Shown: one piece after another, positions 34,938 to 44,404 of the stretch
How positions within the stretch are numbered: position 1 is the first letter of the stretch
How the letters are laid out: every line of letters begins with the position of its first letter
From: Halohasta litorea
GTDB lineage: Archaea; Halobacteriota; Halobacteria; Halobacteriales; Haloferacaceae
DNA length: 64,000 nt
Reading direction: 5' to 3'
Assembly (NCBI RefSeq): GCF_024494645.1
Contig: NZ_JANHDJ010000008.1
Location: 1 to 64,000 of the forward strand
Position numbers and translations under genes: made by a program
Notes under the pieces: model-generated
What the model saw: the letters and a program-made list of their open reading frames with translations, nothing else
Databases searched by the model: none
What the model was told of the DNA's origin: nothing

Positions 34938-36893
34938 ATGACCCAATTACACGACGATCAACTAACTGCTCAGGTAGAGATTTCGAACATCGGTGGAATC
35001 GATCACTCCTCGTTGACATTGCACTCCGGGGTGAACGTTCTCACTGGGAAGAACGCGACCAACCGAACGTCGTTTCTCAAAGGCCTTATGGCGGTCTGTG
35101 GGAGCGAAAAGACATCGCTCAAGGCGGATGCCGATCACGGGGAGGTCACGCTCACGATGGGAGAGGATAAGTATACGCGGACGATCACGAGACGAAACGG
35201 CGTGGTGTCCTTCGATGGGACGCCGTATCTCGATGATCCCGTCCTCGCCGATCTGTTCGCCTTCCTGCTCGAAGACAACGAGGCACGTCAAGCTGTCGCA
35301 AGGGGAGACGACCTCCGCGAGATACTCATGCGGCCCGTCGACACCGTAGAGATCGAACAGGAGATCGAGTCCCTCCAGTCGGAACGCGACGAGATCGACA
35401 CGCAGTTGCAGCGCCTCGATTCGCTCGAAGAGCAGCTCCCGAAGCTGGAGGCAGACCAGCGCCAACTCGAAGACGAGATCGAGGAGAAGAAGGCGGAGCT
35501 GGCCGAAAAAACTGACCGAATCGAGTCGTTGGACACGACTGTCGATGAAACCCGAGAGGAACAAAACGAGTACGAGTCGAAGATCGACTCGTTGCGTCAA
35601 GCGCGTCAGGAGCGCCAGCGGGTTGAAAAGCGGATCACGTCCGAACAGGAGAGTATTGAGGGTCTCCGAACCGACCGCGAAGAGTTGGCCGAGGAGGTAG
35701 ATAGCTACGACTCGGTGCCCGACAATCGGATCTCGGAGATCGAACAGGAGGTCCAGCGCCTCCGCGGACAGATGCAACAGATCGATTCGATTGTCAGTGA
35801 TCTCCAGTCGGTGATTCAGTTCAACGACGAGTTCCTCGACGAGGGCCAAACGCCGTTTCTCCAGCAGTTGGACGGAACCGATGGATCGACGGAGGGCGAT
35901 ATCACCGACCAGTTGGTGAATGATTCGACCGATGTCACCTGCTGGACCTGCGGGAGTACCGTCGAGACGACGCAGATCGAATCCACGCTCGACGAACTCC
36001 GGACGATACGCAACGACAAGATGGACCAGCGAAAGACCCTCCAGGGCCGCGTCGACGATCTCCAGGAGGAGAAATCCTCGCTCACGCGGACCCAACAGGC
36101 CCACGAGCGCATCCAGCGGAAACTCGCAGACGTCGAAGCCGAAATCGACGACCGCACCGACACTCTGGACGATCTCAAAGCACAACGAGCGGAACTCGAA
36201 ACGAGGATCGAGAGCCTCGAATCGGAGGTTGAAGCGCTCGAAGATATCGAACAGAGCGAGATACTCGATCTGCAAAAGGAGACGAGCCGGATCGAAGTTG
36301 AGATCGAACAGCTCCGGTCCGATCTCGAAGCCATCGAAGCCGAAATCGACGAGGCCGAATCGGAACTCGCCGACCGCGAACGCCTCGAACGACAGCGCGA
36401 CCGGATCACCGACGAACTCGGGGCGCTCCGGACGAGGATCGAAGACCTGCAGATCGAGGCAGTCGAGGAGTTCAACTCACACATGGATGCGCTCTTGGAT
36501 CGACTCGGGTACGAGAACCTCGAACGCATCTGGATCGAACGCACCGAAACGGAGGTTCGGGAGGGTCGACGGAAAGTAACCAAAGACCAGTTTGAGCTGC
36601 ACGTGGTCCGCAGTACCGACTCGGGAACGGTGTACGAAGATGTCGTCGATCACCTCAGCGAGAGCGAACGGGAACTGACCGGCCTCGTGTTCGCGTTGGC
36701 TGGCTATCTGGTCCACGACGTACACGACCACGTTCCGTTCATGCTGCTTGACTCCATCGAGGCGATCGACTCCGATCGTATCGCACGGCTCGTCGACTAC
36801 CTCGACAGCTATTCCGACTATCTAGTCGTCGCATTGCTGGAGGAGGATGCACGGGCCCTAGAAGGCAGCTATCCCCGAATCGAGTCCATTTAA
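34938..36893 (+). CDS. archaea-specific SMC-related coiled-coil protein
   Basis: A 651-aa Rad50/SMC-like protein: N-terminal head with an unusual P-loop (LTGKNATNRTSFLKG, residues 36-50), two long coiled-coil arms (about 115-330 and 345-540), a zinc-hook-like CWTCGST between them (Cys about 335 and 338), and a C-terminal head half with LSESERELTGLVFALAGYLV (signature-like) and FMLLDSIEAIDSDR (Walker B/D-loop). It is shorter than true SMC. It follows rdfA by 154 bases in the same direction. The pair recurs in haloarchaea. Confidence 0.88.
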   Translation: MTQLHDDQLTAQVEISNIGGIDHSSLTLHSGVNVLTGKNATNRTSFLKGLMAVCGSEKTSLKADADHGEVTLTMGEDKYTRTITRRNGVVSFDGTPYLDDPVLADLFAFLLEDNEARQAVARGDDLREILMRPVDTVEIEQEIESLQSERDEIDTQLQRLDSLEEQLPKLEADQRQLEDEIEEKKAELAEKTDRIESLDTTVDETREEQNEYESKIDSLRQARQERQRVEKRITSEQESIEGLRTDREELAEEVDSYDSVPDNRISEIEQEVQRLRGQMQQIDSIVSDLQSVIQFNDEFLDEGQTPFLQQLDGTDGSTEGDITDQLVNDSTDVTCWTCGSTVETTQIESTLDELRTIRNDKMDQRKTLQGRVDDLQEEKSSLTRTQQAHERIQRKLADVEAEIDDRTDTLDDLKAQRAELETRIESLESEVEALEDIEQSEILDLQKETSRIEVEIEQLRSDLEAIEAEIDEAESELADRERLERQRDRITDELGALRTRIEDLQIEAVEEFNSHMDALLDRLGYENLERIWIERTETEVREGRRKVTKDQFELHVVRSTDSGTVYEDVVDHLSESERELTGLVFALAGYLVHDVHDHVPFMLLDSIEAIDSDRIARLVDYLDSYSDYLVVALLEEDARALEGSYPRIESI

Positions 36894-37566
36894 TACTGAC
36901 CGATTGGAGTCTCCCGACCCGAATACTGGCTGCCTACATCTCTATTCCCTCCGACCTGTTTGGCCATTGCAAACGTCATTCAATGCTGTGTGACCTGTTC
37001 GTCAAACTGTGATTCTGTTCGTATTGGATGGTTCGACCTCGGCTGACGTTCTGATCGGTCCAGATTGCGTTCGTCTCCGTCAGATCGATCACAAACCAGA
37101 GAGATAGCCGTCGTTCTATCCGCTTTCAGCTCGTTTCGACTGTTGACCGGTTGCGTCGTCGACGCGATACTGGGAAAAGACTGGATGGCTATCGTATCGG
37201 GATCGATCGGAACGTTCTATCCGCGTTTGCGACTCACGAACCTATTCGCATTCGGCTCCGAAACACCGTCTTGCCCCCGTTCAAACTGAGGTTGTGGCAC
37301 ATTGTGGGGGAACTGGCGGTCCAACTACCGGTACTATCACAGCTTATCAGTGGTTTTGACTGGTCGACGGACTGGTATGGGGCAAGTACCGGACTGGTAT
37401 AGGACAAGTACCGGACTGGTATGGGGTAAGTATCTGACATTTGTATCTCGCAAACGCAGTGTGGTGTCCTTTTTGCTGGTGATCCCATTGAGAAACTCTG
37501 CAGGTTCCGAAATCCGCCGACATAGCTGCACACCAGCACCGAACACCGTTCGCAAGAGCTGAACGG
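36894..37566. other. intergenic region with three 22-bp direct repeats
   Basis: About 670 bases without a supported gene between the SMC-like gene and the IclR gene. The only structure seen is a set of three direct repeats at 37369-37434. Otherwise open frames are short and non-acidic. Confidence 0.55.
37369..37434 (+). repeat. 22-bp direct repeats (three units)
   Basis: GGACTGGTATGGGGCAAGTA plus CC repeats at 37369, 37391 and 37413 with a strict 22-base period and few mismatches. Two full helical turns between units suggests a protein bound on one face of DNA. It could be an iteron or operator set linked to the rdfA/SMC pair, or marks of an ancestral replicon. Confidence 0.7.
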
Positions 37567-38346
37567 TTAGACCTGTGTCGCGTTGACCTCGATGACGTTG
37601 GCGGCACCTTTGACGACCTCGGGGAGTTCCTCGTGGAACCGGTCGCCTTTGAACCGGCTGGTGGGGCCCGAGATACTGATCGCACCATGGATGTCACCGG
37701 TCGGATGCTGGATGGGGGCAGCGATACAGCGCAACCCTTTGAGGATCTCTTCGTCGTCAAATGCGACGCCCCGCTCGCGGATCGTTTCGAGCACATCGAA
37801 CAGCTCCTCACGGCTCGAAACGGTATTTTCGGTCCGTTGTGGAAGCCCGTGGCGGTCGATTATCTCGTCGACCCGATCGTCCGGGAGCTGGGAGAGGATC
37901 GACTTCCCGAGGGCCGTACAGTGGAGATCCTTCCGGTTCCCGGTGTAGGACGCCGTCTGGATGGCGTTTTCCCCGGATGCCTTGTGGAGGTATACTCCTC
38001 GACCGTGTTCCTCGACCATGAACTGGGCGACTTCTCCGGTCTCCTCGGCGAGGCGATCGACCTCGTCTTTGGCCACCTCGTAGATGTCAATCCGGTTTTT
38101 GGCGTACTCCCCGATGTCGACGAATCGGAGGCTGATCTCGTAGCTGTCGTCGTGTTTGACGATGAGTTCGTTGTCGACGAGGGTCGCGAGGTGGCTGTGA
38201 ATGGTTGCCTTCGAGCGATCCAACCGGTCGGCGAGTTCCGAGACACCCGCCCCATCCATTTCCCGGACCGCCTCGAGTATGTTACAGGATATCTGGACGG
38301 CCTGCACACGGCGGCCGGATGGGGCCTCGGTCGGTGTGTCGTTCAT
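37567..38346 (-). CDS. IclR-family regulator of the catabolic locus
   Basis: A 259-aa protein. The N-terminal winged helix (SCNILEAVREMDGAGVSELA; RLDRSKATIHSHLATLVDNE) and the C-terminal IclR ligand domain (EVAQFMVEEHGRGVYLHKAS; HCTALGKSILSQL; GLRCIAAPI; HGAISISGPTSRF) are complete. Its neighbour in Haloferax sugar-acid loci is XacR, also IclR. It is probably the local sensor of a pathway intermediate controlling the transporter and enzyme genes that follow. Confidence 0.92.
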   Translation of the reverse strand: MNDTPTEAPSGRRVQAVQISCNILEAVREMDGAGVSELADRLDRSKATIHSHLATLVDNELIVKHDDSYEISLRFVDIGEYAKNRIDIYEVAKDEVDRLAEETGEVAQFMVEEHGRGVYLHKASGENAIQTASYTGNRKDLHCTALGKSILSQLPDDRVDEIIDRHGLPQRTENTVSSREELFDVLETIRERGVAFDDEEILKGLRCIAAPIQHPTGDIHGAISISGPTSRFKGDRFHEELPEVVKGAANVIEVNATQV

Positions 38347-38426
38347 ACACCCTGCTTGCGCAGAGAGGTACTTAATTGTTCGCGAGAACCAAACGGGAAT
38401 AACAGTGACGACGTGGGTCGTCCAGT

Positions 38427-39554
38427 TCAGACCGTAATGGCGTTGGTCGTCTCGTCGATCTTACTGTTTTTGATGGCGTCTCCGGTTTTGTCATCGAAGA
38501 TGTGGATCTTCTCCTCGGGGAAGATGACGCCGACTTCCTGGCCAGCCTTGACGTGGCGTTCGCCGTCGACGCTGGCGGTGTATGTTTCCTCACCCAACTC
38601 GAAGTAGACGTGCGTTATCTCGCCCATCGGTTCAGTGACTTTGATCGTCGTCGGGATGGCATCGTCTTCGTCGCGGTCGACGAGCGTGATGTGTTCGGGG
38701 CGGATACCCATCGTTAACTCCCGACTGGCGTCGGCGATGGCCGCTTTAGTGTTGTTGTCGATCGGGTAGTCGAACGCTTCGTGGTCGAGCATCGATCCTT
38801 CTCGGCGAACCGAGAGGAAGTTCATCGACGGGGAACCGATGAATCCGGCGACGAATTTGTTGACCGGACGGTGATAACATTCCAGCGGTTCGCCGATCTG
38901 CTGTAGTTCGCCGCCGTCGAGGATAGCGATCCGATCGCCCATCGTCATCGCTTCTGTCTGATCGTGGGTGACGTAAATCGTCGAGATCCCCATGTCCTGC
39001 TGGAGTTGTTGGATCTCCGTCCGCATCGTCGTCCGGAGCTTCGCATCGAGGTTCGACAGCGGTTCGTCCATCAGGAATACCTCCGGCTCGCGGATGATCG
39101 CGCGCCCGAGGGCGACCCGCTGTTGCTGCCCGCCGGAGAGGTCGCCCGGCTCCTTTTCGAGCAGCTCCTCTATTTCGAGCAGTTCGGCGGTTTCTTCGAC
39201 ACGCTGGTTGATCTCGTCTTTCGAGAGATCGGTCGTGATCTTCAGTCCATAGCCGATGTTTTTCCGGACGGTCATGTGCGGGTAGAGGGCGTAGTTCTGG
39301 AACACCATCGCCATATCCCGCTCTTTCGGCTTGTTGTGCGTGATATCCCGGTCATCCAGCCGTATCTGCCCGGAGGTCGTCTGTTCGAGCCCCGCGATAC
39401 ACCGTAGGGTCGTCGACTTCCCACAGCCCGAAGGGCCGACCAAGACGAGGAACTCGCCGTCCTTGATGTCGATGTTTAGCTCGTCGACTGCGACGATCTG
39501 TCCTTCGCTCAATTCGAACACTTTTGTCAGGTCGTTTAGTTGTAGGCGTCCCAT
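38427..39554 (-). CDS. CUT1-type sugar ABC importer ATPase (MsmK/UgpC family)
   Basis: A 375-aa ATPase with Walker A GPSGCGKST (about residues 40-48), Q-loop VFQNYALYPHM, signature [15 protein letters not shown], Walker B VFLMDEPLSNLDAKL, the His switch YVTHDQTEAM and a C-terminal OB-type regulatory domain (MGIRPEHITL). It powers the permeases encoded at 46814-48668, with the binding protein at 52740. A TATA-like element on the minus strand (39596-39604) precedes it. Confidence 0.95.
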   Translation of the reverse strand: MGRLQLNDLTKVFELSEGQIVAVDELNIDIKDGEFLVLVGPSGCGKSTTLRCIAGLEQTTSGQIRLDDRDITHNKPKERDMAMVFQNYALYPHMTVRKNIGYGLKITTDLSKDEINQRVEETAELLEIEELLEKEPGDLSGGQQQRVALGRAIIREPEVFLMDEPLSNLDAKLRTTMRTEIQQLQQDMGISTIYVTHDQTEAMTMGDRIAILDGGELQQIGEPLECYHRPVNKFVAGFIGSPSMNFLSVRREGSMLDHEAFDYPIDNNTKAAIADASRELTMGIRPEHITLVDRDEDDAIPTTIKVTEPMGEITHVYFELGEETYTASVDGERHVKAGQEVGVIFPEEKIHIFDDKTGDAIKNSKIDETTNAITV

Positions 39555-39621
39555 TGTTCACCAATGTTGGTTATACGTACGTTTACTATCTCGACTAATA
39601 AAACCACCCCTCGATACTGAC

Positions 39622-41982
39622 TCAGACGGTGACCGTTAGACCGGTTGTGGTCATCGTCCACTCGGCGACGGCTGGGTCGGCGTCGACCCGTTCGAGCGAT
39701 TCGCCGTCGACGACGACGTCGTCCGGCTCGCTGTCGTCGTCCGTGCTGCCGTCACGGATGTCGAGCCGGATGCGGTCCGGGCTCGCGCCGTCGAGATCGA
39801 TCAAGACCGTCCCGTCCGTCAGTTCGACGGAGATGTTCTCCAATTCGTCAGCATCGGCGTCATAGAACCGGCCTTCCGCCTCACCGTCGGCCAGTAGCAC
39901 GTCCAGTTCGAGCCGTTCGGGCGTTCCCGGCTCGACCGACTGGGTCGGCTCGCGCTGCGGAATCACGCTGCCAGCGCGGACGAAAATCGGCATCTCGTCG
40001 AGCCCGACGTCGATGTCGACGGTTTGGTTCCCTGGATAGTACTCGTCGGTTCGGAACTCCCGCCACTGGCCCTCAGGAAGGTACACCGACCGCGTGCCAC
40101 GCTCGGTGAACACCGGCGCGACCAGCATGTCCTCGCCCAGCAGGAACTGGGTGTCCAGCCGGTGGACACTGGGATCGTCCTGATATTCGAGCACGAGCGG
40201 TCGGACGACCGGGAGACCGGTCCGCGCGGCCACCTCGGCGTAGGTGTAGACATACGGCAGCAGCCGGTAGCGCAGGCGAGCGTACTCCCGGAAGATGTCG
40301 AGGGCGTCCTCGCCGAACTCCCACGGCTCGCGTGGCGTCGTTCCGTGACAGCGACTGTTCGAGGACAGCAGCCCGAACTGTGCCCACCGGGTGTACACCG
40401 CGTCCGACGGTGTGCCGCGGAATCCCCCGATATCATGGCTCCAGAAGGCGATTCCCGAAAGCGACGCCGAGAGGCCGCCACGGAGTGCTGCACTCATCCC
40501 GTTCCAGCTCGTCTGTGGGTCGCCGCCCCAGTGCATCGGGAACGCCTGGCTGCCGGTCCACGCCGCACGCCCCCAGACGACGGCCTCCTCCGGCCCGTTT
40601 ACCTCCTCGACGGTCTCGTAAACCGCCTCGTTGTAGAGGTACGGATAGAGGTTATGCATCACTTTTCCGCTCTTGCCGTTGGCGAAGACGGCGTCCTCCG
40701 GAACGTACTCCCCGTAGTCGGTTTTGAAGACGGCCACGCCCTGTTCGAGCAGTCGACGGTGTTTGTCTTTCCACCACTCGACGGCGTCGGGATCGGTGAA
40801 GTCGACGAGCGCTCCACGGTAGTCGCCCTGACAGGTGTGGTCCATTACGTAGGGGCTGCCGGTTCCGTCGGTGACGAAGTAGCCCTCCGCCGACCCCTCG
40901 GCGAAGGCGTCGGTGCCGACCGGGACGTGGGGGTGTTCCCACAACGAGAGCCGGAAATCCTCCTCACGGAGTTCCGATATCATCCCTTCGGGGTCGGGGA
41001 ACTGCTCGGTGTCCCACTCCAGATCTGTCGACTTGTTCGCACGCATCCAGAACGGGTCGAGATGGAGAACGTCGCTGGGGATCTCCTCGGCCCGCAGGCG
41101 GTCGGCGACCGCCTCCAGTTCCTCACGGGATTCGTAGCCCAGCCGGGACATCCACGTTCCGAACGACCATTTCGGCGGCCGCGAGGGACGGCCCGTGATC
41201 GCGGTGTAGCGCTGGATGATCTCTCGGAACGACGGGCCGTAAAAGAAGACGAAGGCGAACTTGTCGTCCGCGACCGACATTGTTCCCGAGGCCGTCGAGG
41301 ACTTCCCGAAGTCGTAGTGAACGCGGGCGGTGGTATCGAGCAAGAGCCCGTAGCCGTTCGTCGAGAGGTGGAACGGGATGTTCTTGTAGGCGCGTTCGGT
41401 CTCGGTGCCCAGCGGCTCCTCGTGCCAGAGGTCGAGTTCGCGGCCACGACGGTCGAAATCCACGAACTGCTCGCCTGCGCCGTAGATCTTCTCGTCGGGC
41501 GAGAGCCGGAAGGAGGTCCCCGTCTCGGCCACACGTCGGGGATTGTGGTTGATCTCCTCCTGTGTGAACCCCAGCGCGTCGACGCGCTGTCGACCGAACA
41601 CGTCGGGGTCGGCCCGCTGTTCCTCGAACACTGTCGCACCCGTTTCGGCGTCCCGAACCGCGAACGACCACTCGTTGAGGCCGATCGCGATCTCGAGCCG
41701 CCCGGTGTCGACGGTGAGCACCCCATCGGCCTCGGTCACTTCGAGGTCGATGTCGGAGGCGACGGCGTCGGTGTCCAACGGCGGATACTCGCTGTCGGTC
41801 GGGACTTCCGGGTTCGCCTGCAGTTCGAACCGGAAGGTACGCGGGTCGTAGACGGTCAGCGTCACTGGGATCGTCCGTTGGGTGACGGTCTCGGGAGCTG
41901 CTATTTCGCAGTCGAAGTGGATCGAATCGCCTTCGACGGCGTACTCTGTCACTGCGGCGACTGTAATGCGTTCGCTCGTCAT
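39622..41982 (-). CDS. GH31 glycoside hydrolase (YicI-like alpha-xylosidase/alpha-glucosidase)
   Basis: A 786-aa GH31 enzyme without signal peptide, so it acts on imported oligosaccharide. The nucleophile is Asp422 in FKTDYGE and the acid/base Asp488 in HWGGD, with YicI-like surroundings (WSFGTWMSRLGY; LHLDPFWM; LSGIAFWSHDIGGF). At the +1/-1 site the YicI WCDFEWD is STDLEWD here, so xyloside specificity is not assured. The Arg/Trp motif of YihQ-type sulfoquinovosidases is not seen. It faces away from the GH3 gene, with an operator-like palindrome between them. Confidence 0.93.
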   Translation of the reverse strand: MTSERITVAAVTEYAVEGDSIHFDCEIAAPETVTQRTIPVTLTVYDPRTFRFELQANPEVPTDSEYPPLDTDAVASDIDLEVTEADGVLTVDTGRLEIAIGLNEWSFAVRDAETGATVFEEQRADPDVFGRQRVDALGFTQEEINHNPRRVAETGTSFRLSPDEKIYGAGEQFVDFDRRGRELDLWHEEPLGTETERAYKNIPFHLSTNGYGLLLDTTARVHYDFGKSSTASGTMSVADDKFAFVFFYGPSFREIIQRYTAITGRPSRPPKWSFGTWMSRLGYESREELEAVADRLRAEEIPSDVLHLDPFWMRANKSTDLEWDTEQFPDPEGMISELREEDFRLSLWEHPHVPVGTDAFAEGSAEGYFVTDGTGSPYVMDHTCQGDYRGALVDFTDPDAVEWWKDKHRRLLEQGVAVFKTDYGEYVPEDAVFANGKSGKVMHNLYPYLYNEAVYETVEEVNGPEEAVVWGRAAWTGSQAFPMHWGGDPQTSWNGMSAALRGGLSASLSGIAFWSHDIGGFRGTPSDAVYTRWAQFGLLSSNSRCHGTTPREPWEFGEDALDIFREYARLRYRLLPYVYTYAEVAARTGLPVVRPLVLEYQDDPSVHRLDTQFLLGEDMLVAPVFTERGTRSVYLPEGQWREFRTDEYYPGNQTVDIDVGLDEMPIFVRAGSVIPQREPTQSVEPGTPERLELDVLLADGEAEGRFYDADADELENISVELTDGTVLIDLDGASPDRIRLDIRDGSTDDDSEPDDVVVDGESLERVDADPAVAEWTMTTTGLTVTV

Positions 41983-41993
41983 CCTACTTGGGT

Positions 41994-42023
41994 GGGGTAG
42001 TCTATCACTATTAAAACTACCCC
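41994..42023. promoter_or_regulatory. operator-like inverted repeat in the GH31/GH3 intergenic region
   Basis: GGGGTAGT (41994-42001) and ACTACCCC (42016-42023) are exact complements around a 14-base spacer that contains the minus-strand TATA box (42009-42017) of the GH31 gene. Binding here would block GH31 transcription. The IclR protein is the obvious candidate binder. Confidence 0.55.
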
Positions 42024-42136
42024 GTCATCCCCTCGAATATTTATCAATCGTTCATAGACTCGACTGCACACGGTGGTGGTCGTCCACGGATTTTTATCGG
42101 TTGTCGTCCAACCGGAAGCTATCACCGACTCCGACC

Positions 42137-44362
42137 ATGACTACATCCCACAGTATCGACGCGCTCGTCGACCGGATGACGCTCGAAGCGAAAGTCGCAC
42201 AGCTCGGCACGATCCGCATCGGCTCGGTGTTGGACGACGGCTCGTTCGATCCCGCCCGTGCCCGCGAAACGATCCCCCACGGCATCGGCCGGGTGACGCG
42301 TGTCGGCCGGGAGAGCGGCCTCCCACCGCGCCAACTCGCTACCGAGATCGCGAACCTGCAGTCGTTTCTCCGCTCGGAGACGCCCGAGGGGATTCCCGCG
42401 TTCGTCAGAGAGGAGAGTCTCTGTGGATACGCCGGTCGACGCGGCGTGACGGTCCCACAGGCGATCGGGATGGCGAGCAGTTGGGACCCCGATCTCGTAG
42501 CGGCTGTAGCCAGCGCGGTCGGCGATCAGCTGCGCGCGGTCGGCTGTCAGCTGACCCTCTCGCCGGTGTGTGATCTCGGCGTCGAGCCACGCTGGGGGCG
42601 AATCGAGGAGACCTTCGGCGAGGACCCCGCACTGGCGGCGACGATGACCGACCACGTCGTCTCGGGGCTGGCCGACAGCGGCGTCGACGCGACGCTGAAA
42701 CACTTCGTCGGTCACGGTCGGCCCGCAGGTGGACGGAACCGGGCGCGTCCCACCAGCTCCCTCCAGGAGATGCGTGATGCCGATCTCGTCCCCTTCCGCG
42801 CCGGCATCGAGGCCGGAGCGCCGTCGGTGATGGCCGCATACAACACCGTCGACGGCGTCCCGTGCCACGCGAACGAACGGCTGCTCACCCGGCTGCTGCG
42901 CGAGGAGTGGGGATTTATCGGCACCGTGGTCTCGGACGGCCGCGGTATCGAGATGCTGGCCGACGACTACCGGATCGCCCCGGACCGACAGGCTGCTGGC
43001 GTCGAGGCACTGACCGCCGGGGTCGACGTCGAACTCCCCGAACGCGAGTGTTTCGGCGACCGGCTCGTCGACGCCGTCCGTGACGGACTGGTCGAAGAGT
43101 CGGTGGTCGACCGCGCGGTCGGCCGACACCTCCGACAGAAACGGCGCGCGGGCCTGTTCGACGACCCCGATCCCCATCCCGAAACGGTGGCCGAGGCCTT
43201 CGAGGCCCCCGAAGTCGCGTCGCTCGCTCGCAGGGCCGCACGCCGCTCGCAGGTCATCCTCGACAACGACGGCCTGTTGCCGCTGTCGGCCGACACGACG
43301 GTGGCCGTCGTCGGGCCGAACGCGGACGCGCCGCGGAACCTGCTGGGAAACTATTCGTATGCGGGCGCGGAGAACGCCGACGGGGGCGTCGACATCCGGA
43401 CCCCACGGGCGGCCCTTCGGGAGCGCGTCGACGAACTCCGATACGCCCGCGGCTGTGGCATCCGTGCCGGTCCGGACGACGATCTCGACGCGGCCGTCGC
43501 GGTAGCCCGCGAGGCCGACGTCGTCGTCGCCTGCGTCGGCGGGCAGTCCGGTATCGATGTCGAACGCGACTCCTCGGGGACGGCCGGGGAAGCACTCGAC
43601 CGCGCCGAACTGAGCCTCCCCGGCCGACAGGCAGAGCTCGTCCGCCGCGTTGCCGCGACCGGGACGTCCGTCGCGGTCGTGCTCGTCAGCGGTCGACCGC
43701 TGGCGATCCCCGAGGTGGTCGAGACCGCCAACGCGACGGTGGCCGCGTGGCTTCCGGGACAGGCAGGCGGGGCCGGGATCGCCGACGTGTTGTTGGGGAC
43801 GGACCCCGGCGGCCGCCTCCCGGTCTCGCTTCCCCAGACCGTCGGGCAGCTCCCGGTCGACTATCGCCACCCGCCGGTCTCGGATGGCGAGTACGTGTTT
43901 ACCGACGCCGAGCCGCTGTTCCCGTTCGGCCACGGCGAGAGCTACGCCGCGTTCAGCTACGGTGAGCTGTCGGTCTCGCCGTCCCAACTTTTGACCGATG
44001 GTTCGCTGACGGCCTCGGTTCCGGTCGAGAACGTCGACACCAGGCCGGGAACGGAGGTCGTCCAGCTCTACGCACAGCATCGCGGTGGCCGCACCGTTCG
44101 GCCCGTCCGTGAGCTCGTCGGGTTCCAGCGGCTCGAACTGGCGGCTGGCGAACGGGCGACTGTAGGGTTCGACCTGTCGACGGGGACGGTTGCAACCCAC
44201 GATTCGGCCGGGAACCTGGTCGTCGAGCCGGGCGCGATCGACCTCGCAGTCGGGCGCTCATCGGCCGATTTCCGTGCGCGCCAGACGGTCGAGCTGACCG
44301 GTGGGTCCTCTTCGCCGGAGCGTCGACCGCCGATCGCGTCGTCGACCGTTACGTTCAGCTAA
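42137..44362 (+). CDS. GH3 beta-glycosidase
   Basis: A 741-aa GH3 enzyme from ATG 42137 (MTTSHSIDALVDRMTLEAKV); the open frame upstream to 41882 lies inside the GH31 gene and is rejected. The barrel domain has the substrate motif LKHFVGHGRPAGG and nucleophile Asp267 in VVSDGRGIEML. It is followed by the GH3 C-terminal sandwich (LSLPGRQAELV; FGHGESYAAFSYGELSV) and a fibronectin-III-like domain (NVDTRPGTEVVQLYA). No signal peptide, so cytoplasmic. Specificity (glucosidase or xylosidase) cannot be read off. Confidence 0.93.
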   Translation: MTTSHSIDALVDRMTLEAKVAQLGTIRIGSVLDDGSFDPARARETIPHGIGRVTRVGRESGLPPRQLATEIANLQSFLRSETPEGIPAFVREESLCGYAGRRGVTVPQAIGMASSWDPDLVAAVASAVGDQLRAVGCQLTLSPVCDLGVEPRWGRIEETFGEDPALAATMTDHVVSGLADSGVDATLKHFVGHGRPAGGRNRARPTSSLQEMRDADLVPFRAGIEAGAPSVMAAYNTVDGVPCHANERLLTRLLREEWGFIGTVVSDGRGIEMLADDYRIAPDRQAAGVEALTAGVDVELPERECFGDRLVDAVRDGLVEESVVDRAVGRHLRQKRRAGLFDDPDPHPETVAEAFEAPEVASLARRAARRSQVILDNDGLLPLSADTTVAVVGPNADAPRNLLGNYSYAGAENADGGVDIRTPRAALRERVDELRYARGCGIRAGPDDDLDAAVAVAREADVVVACVGGQSGIDVERDSSGTAGEALDRAELSLPGRQAELVRRVAATGTSVAVVLVSGRPLAIPEVVETANATVAAWLPGQAGGAGIADVLLGTDPGGRLPVSLPQTVGQLPVDYRHPPVSDGEYVFTDAEPLFPFGHGESYAAFSYGELSVSPSQLLTDGSLTASVPVENVDTRPGTEVVQLYAQHRGGRTVRPVRELVGFQRLELAAGERATVGFDLSTGTVATHDSAGNLVVEPGAIDLAVGRSSADFRARQTVELTGGSSSPERRPPIASSTVTFS

Positions 44363-44370
44363 TCACCATA

Positions 44371-44378
44371 ATCTTTAA
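44371..44378 (+). promoter_or_regulatory. TATA-like element of the dehydratase gene
   Basis: ATCTTTAA about 27 bases before the ATG at 44405, the spacing expected for a leaderless haloarchaeal transcript. Confidence 0.5.
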
Positions 44379-44404
44379 CCCGGCATTCTCCGTCTGGACA
44401 GACG

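Noticed and set aside
34962-36275. 437-codon open frame antisense to the SMC-like gene
   Set aside because: Leu/Phe-rich complement of coiled-coil codons, no motifs.
39622-41982. Calling the GH31 protein a sulfoquinovosidase outright
   Set aside because: The YihQ-type sulfonate-binding motif was not found by eye; YicI-like family features dominate.
40024-42000. 658-codon open frame antisense to the GH31 gene
   Set aside because: Long antisense frames are common in GC-rich haloarchaeal genes. The GH31 protein has all catalytic motifs.
42122-44200. 692-codon open frame antisense to the GH3 gene
   Set aside because: Arg/Gly-rich without motifs; shadow of the GH3 gene.
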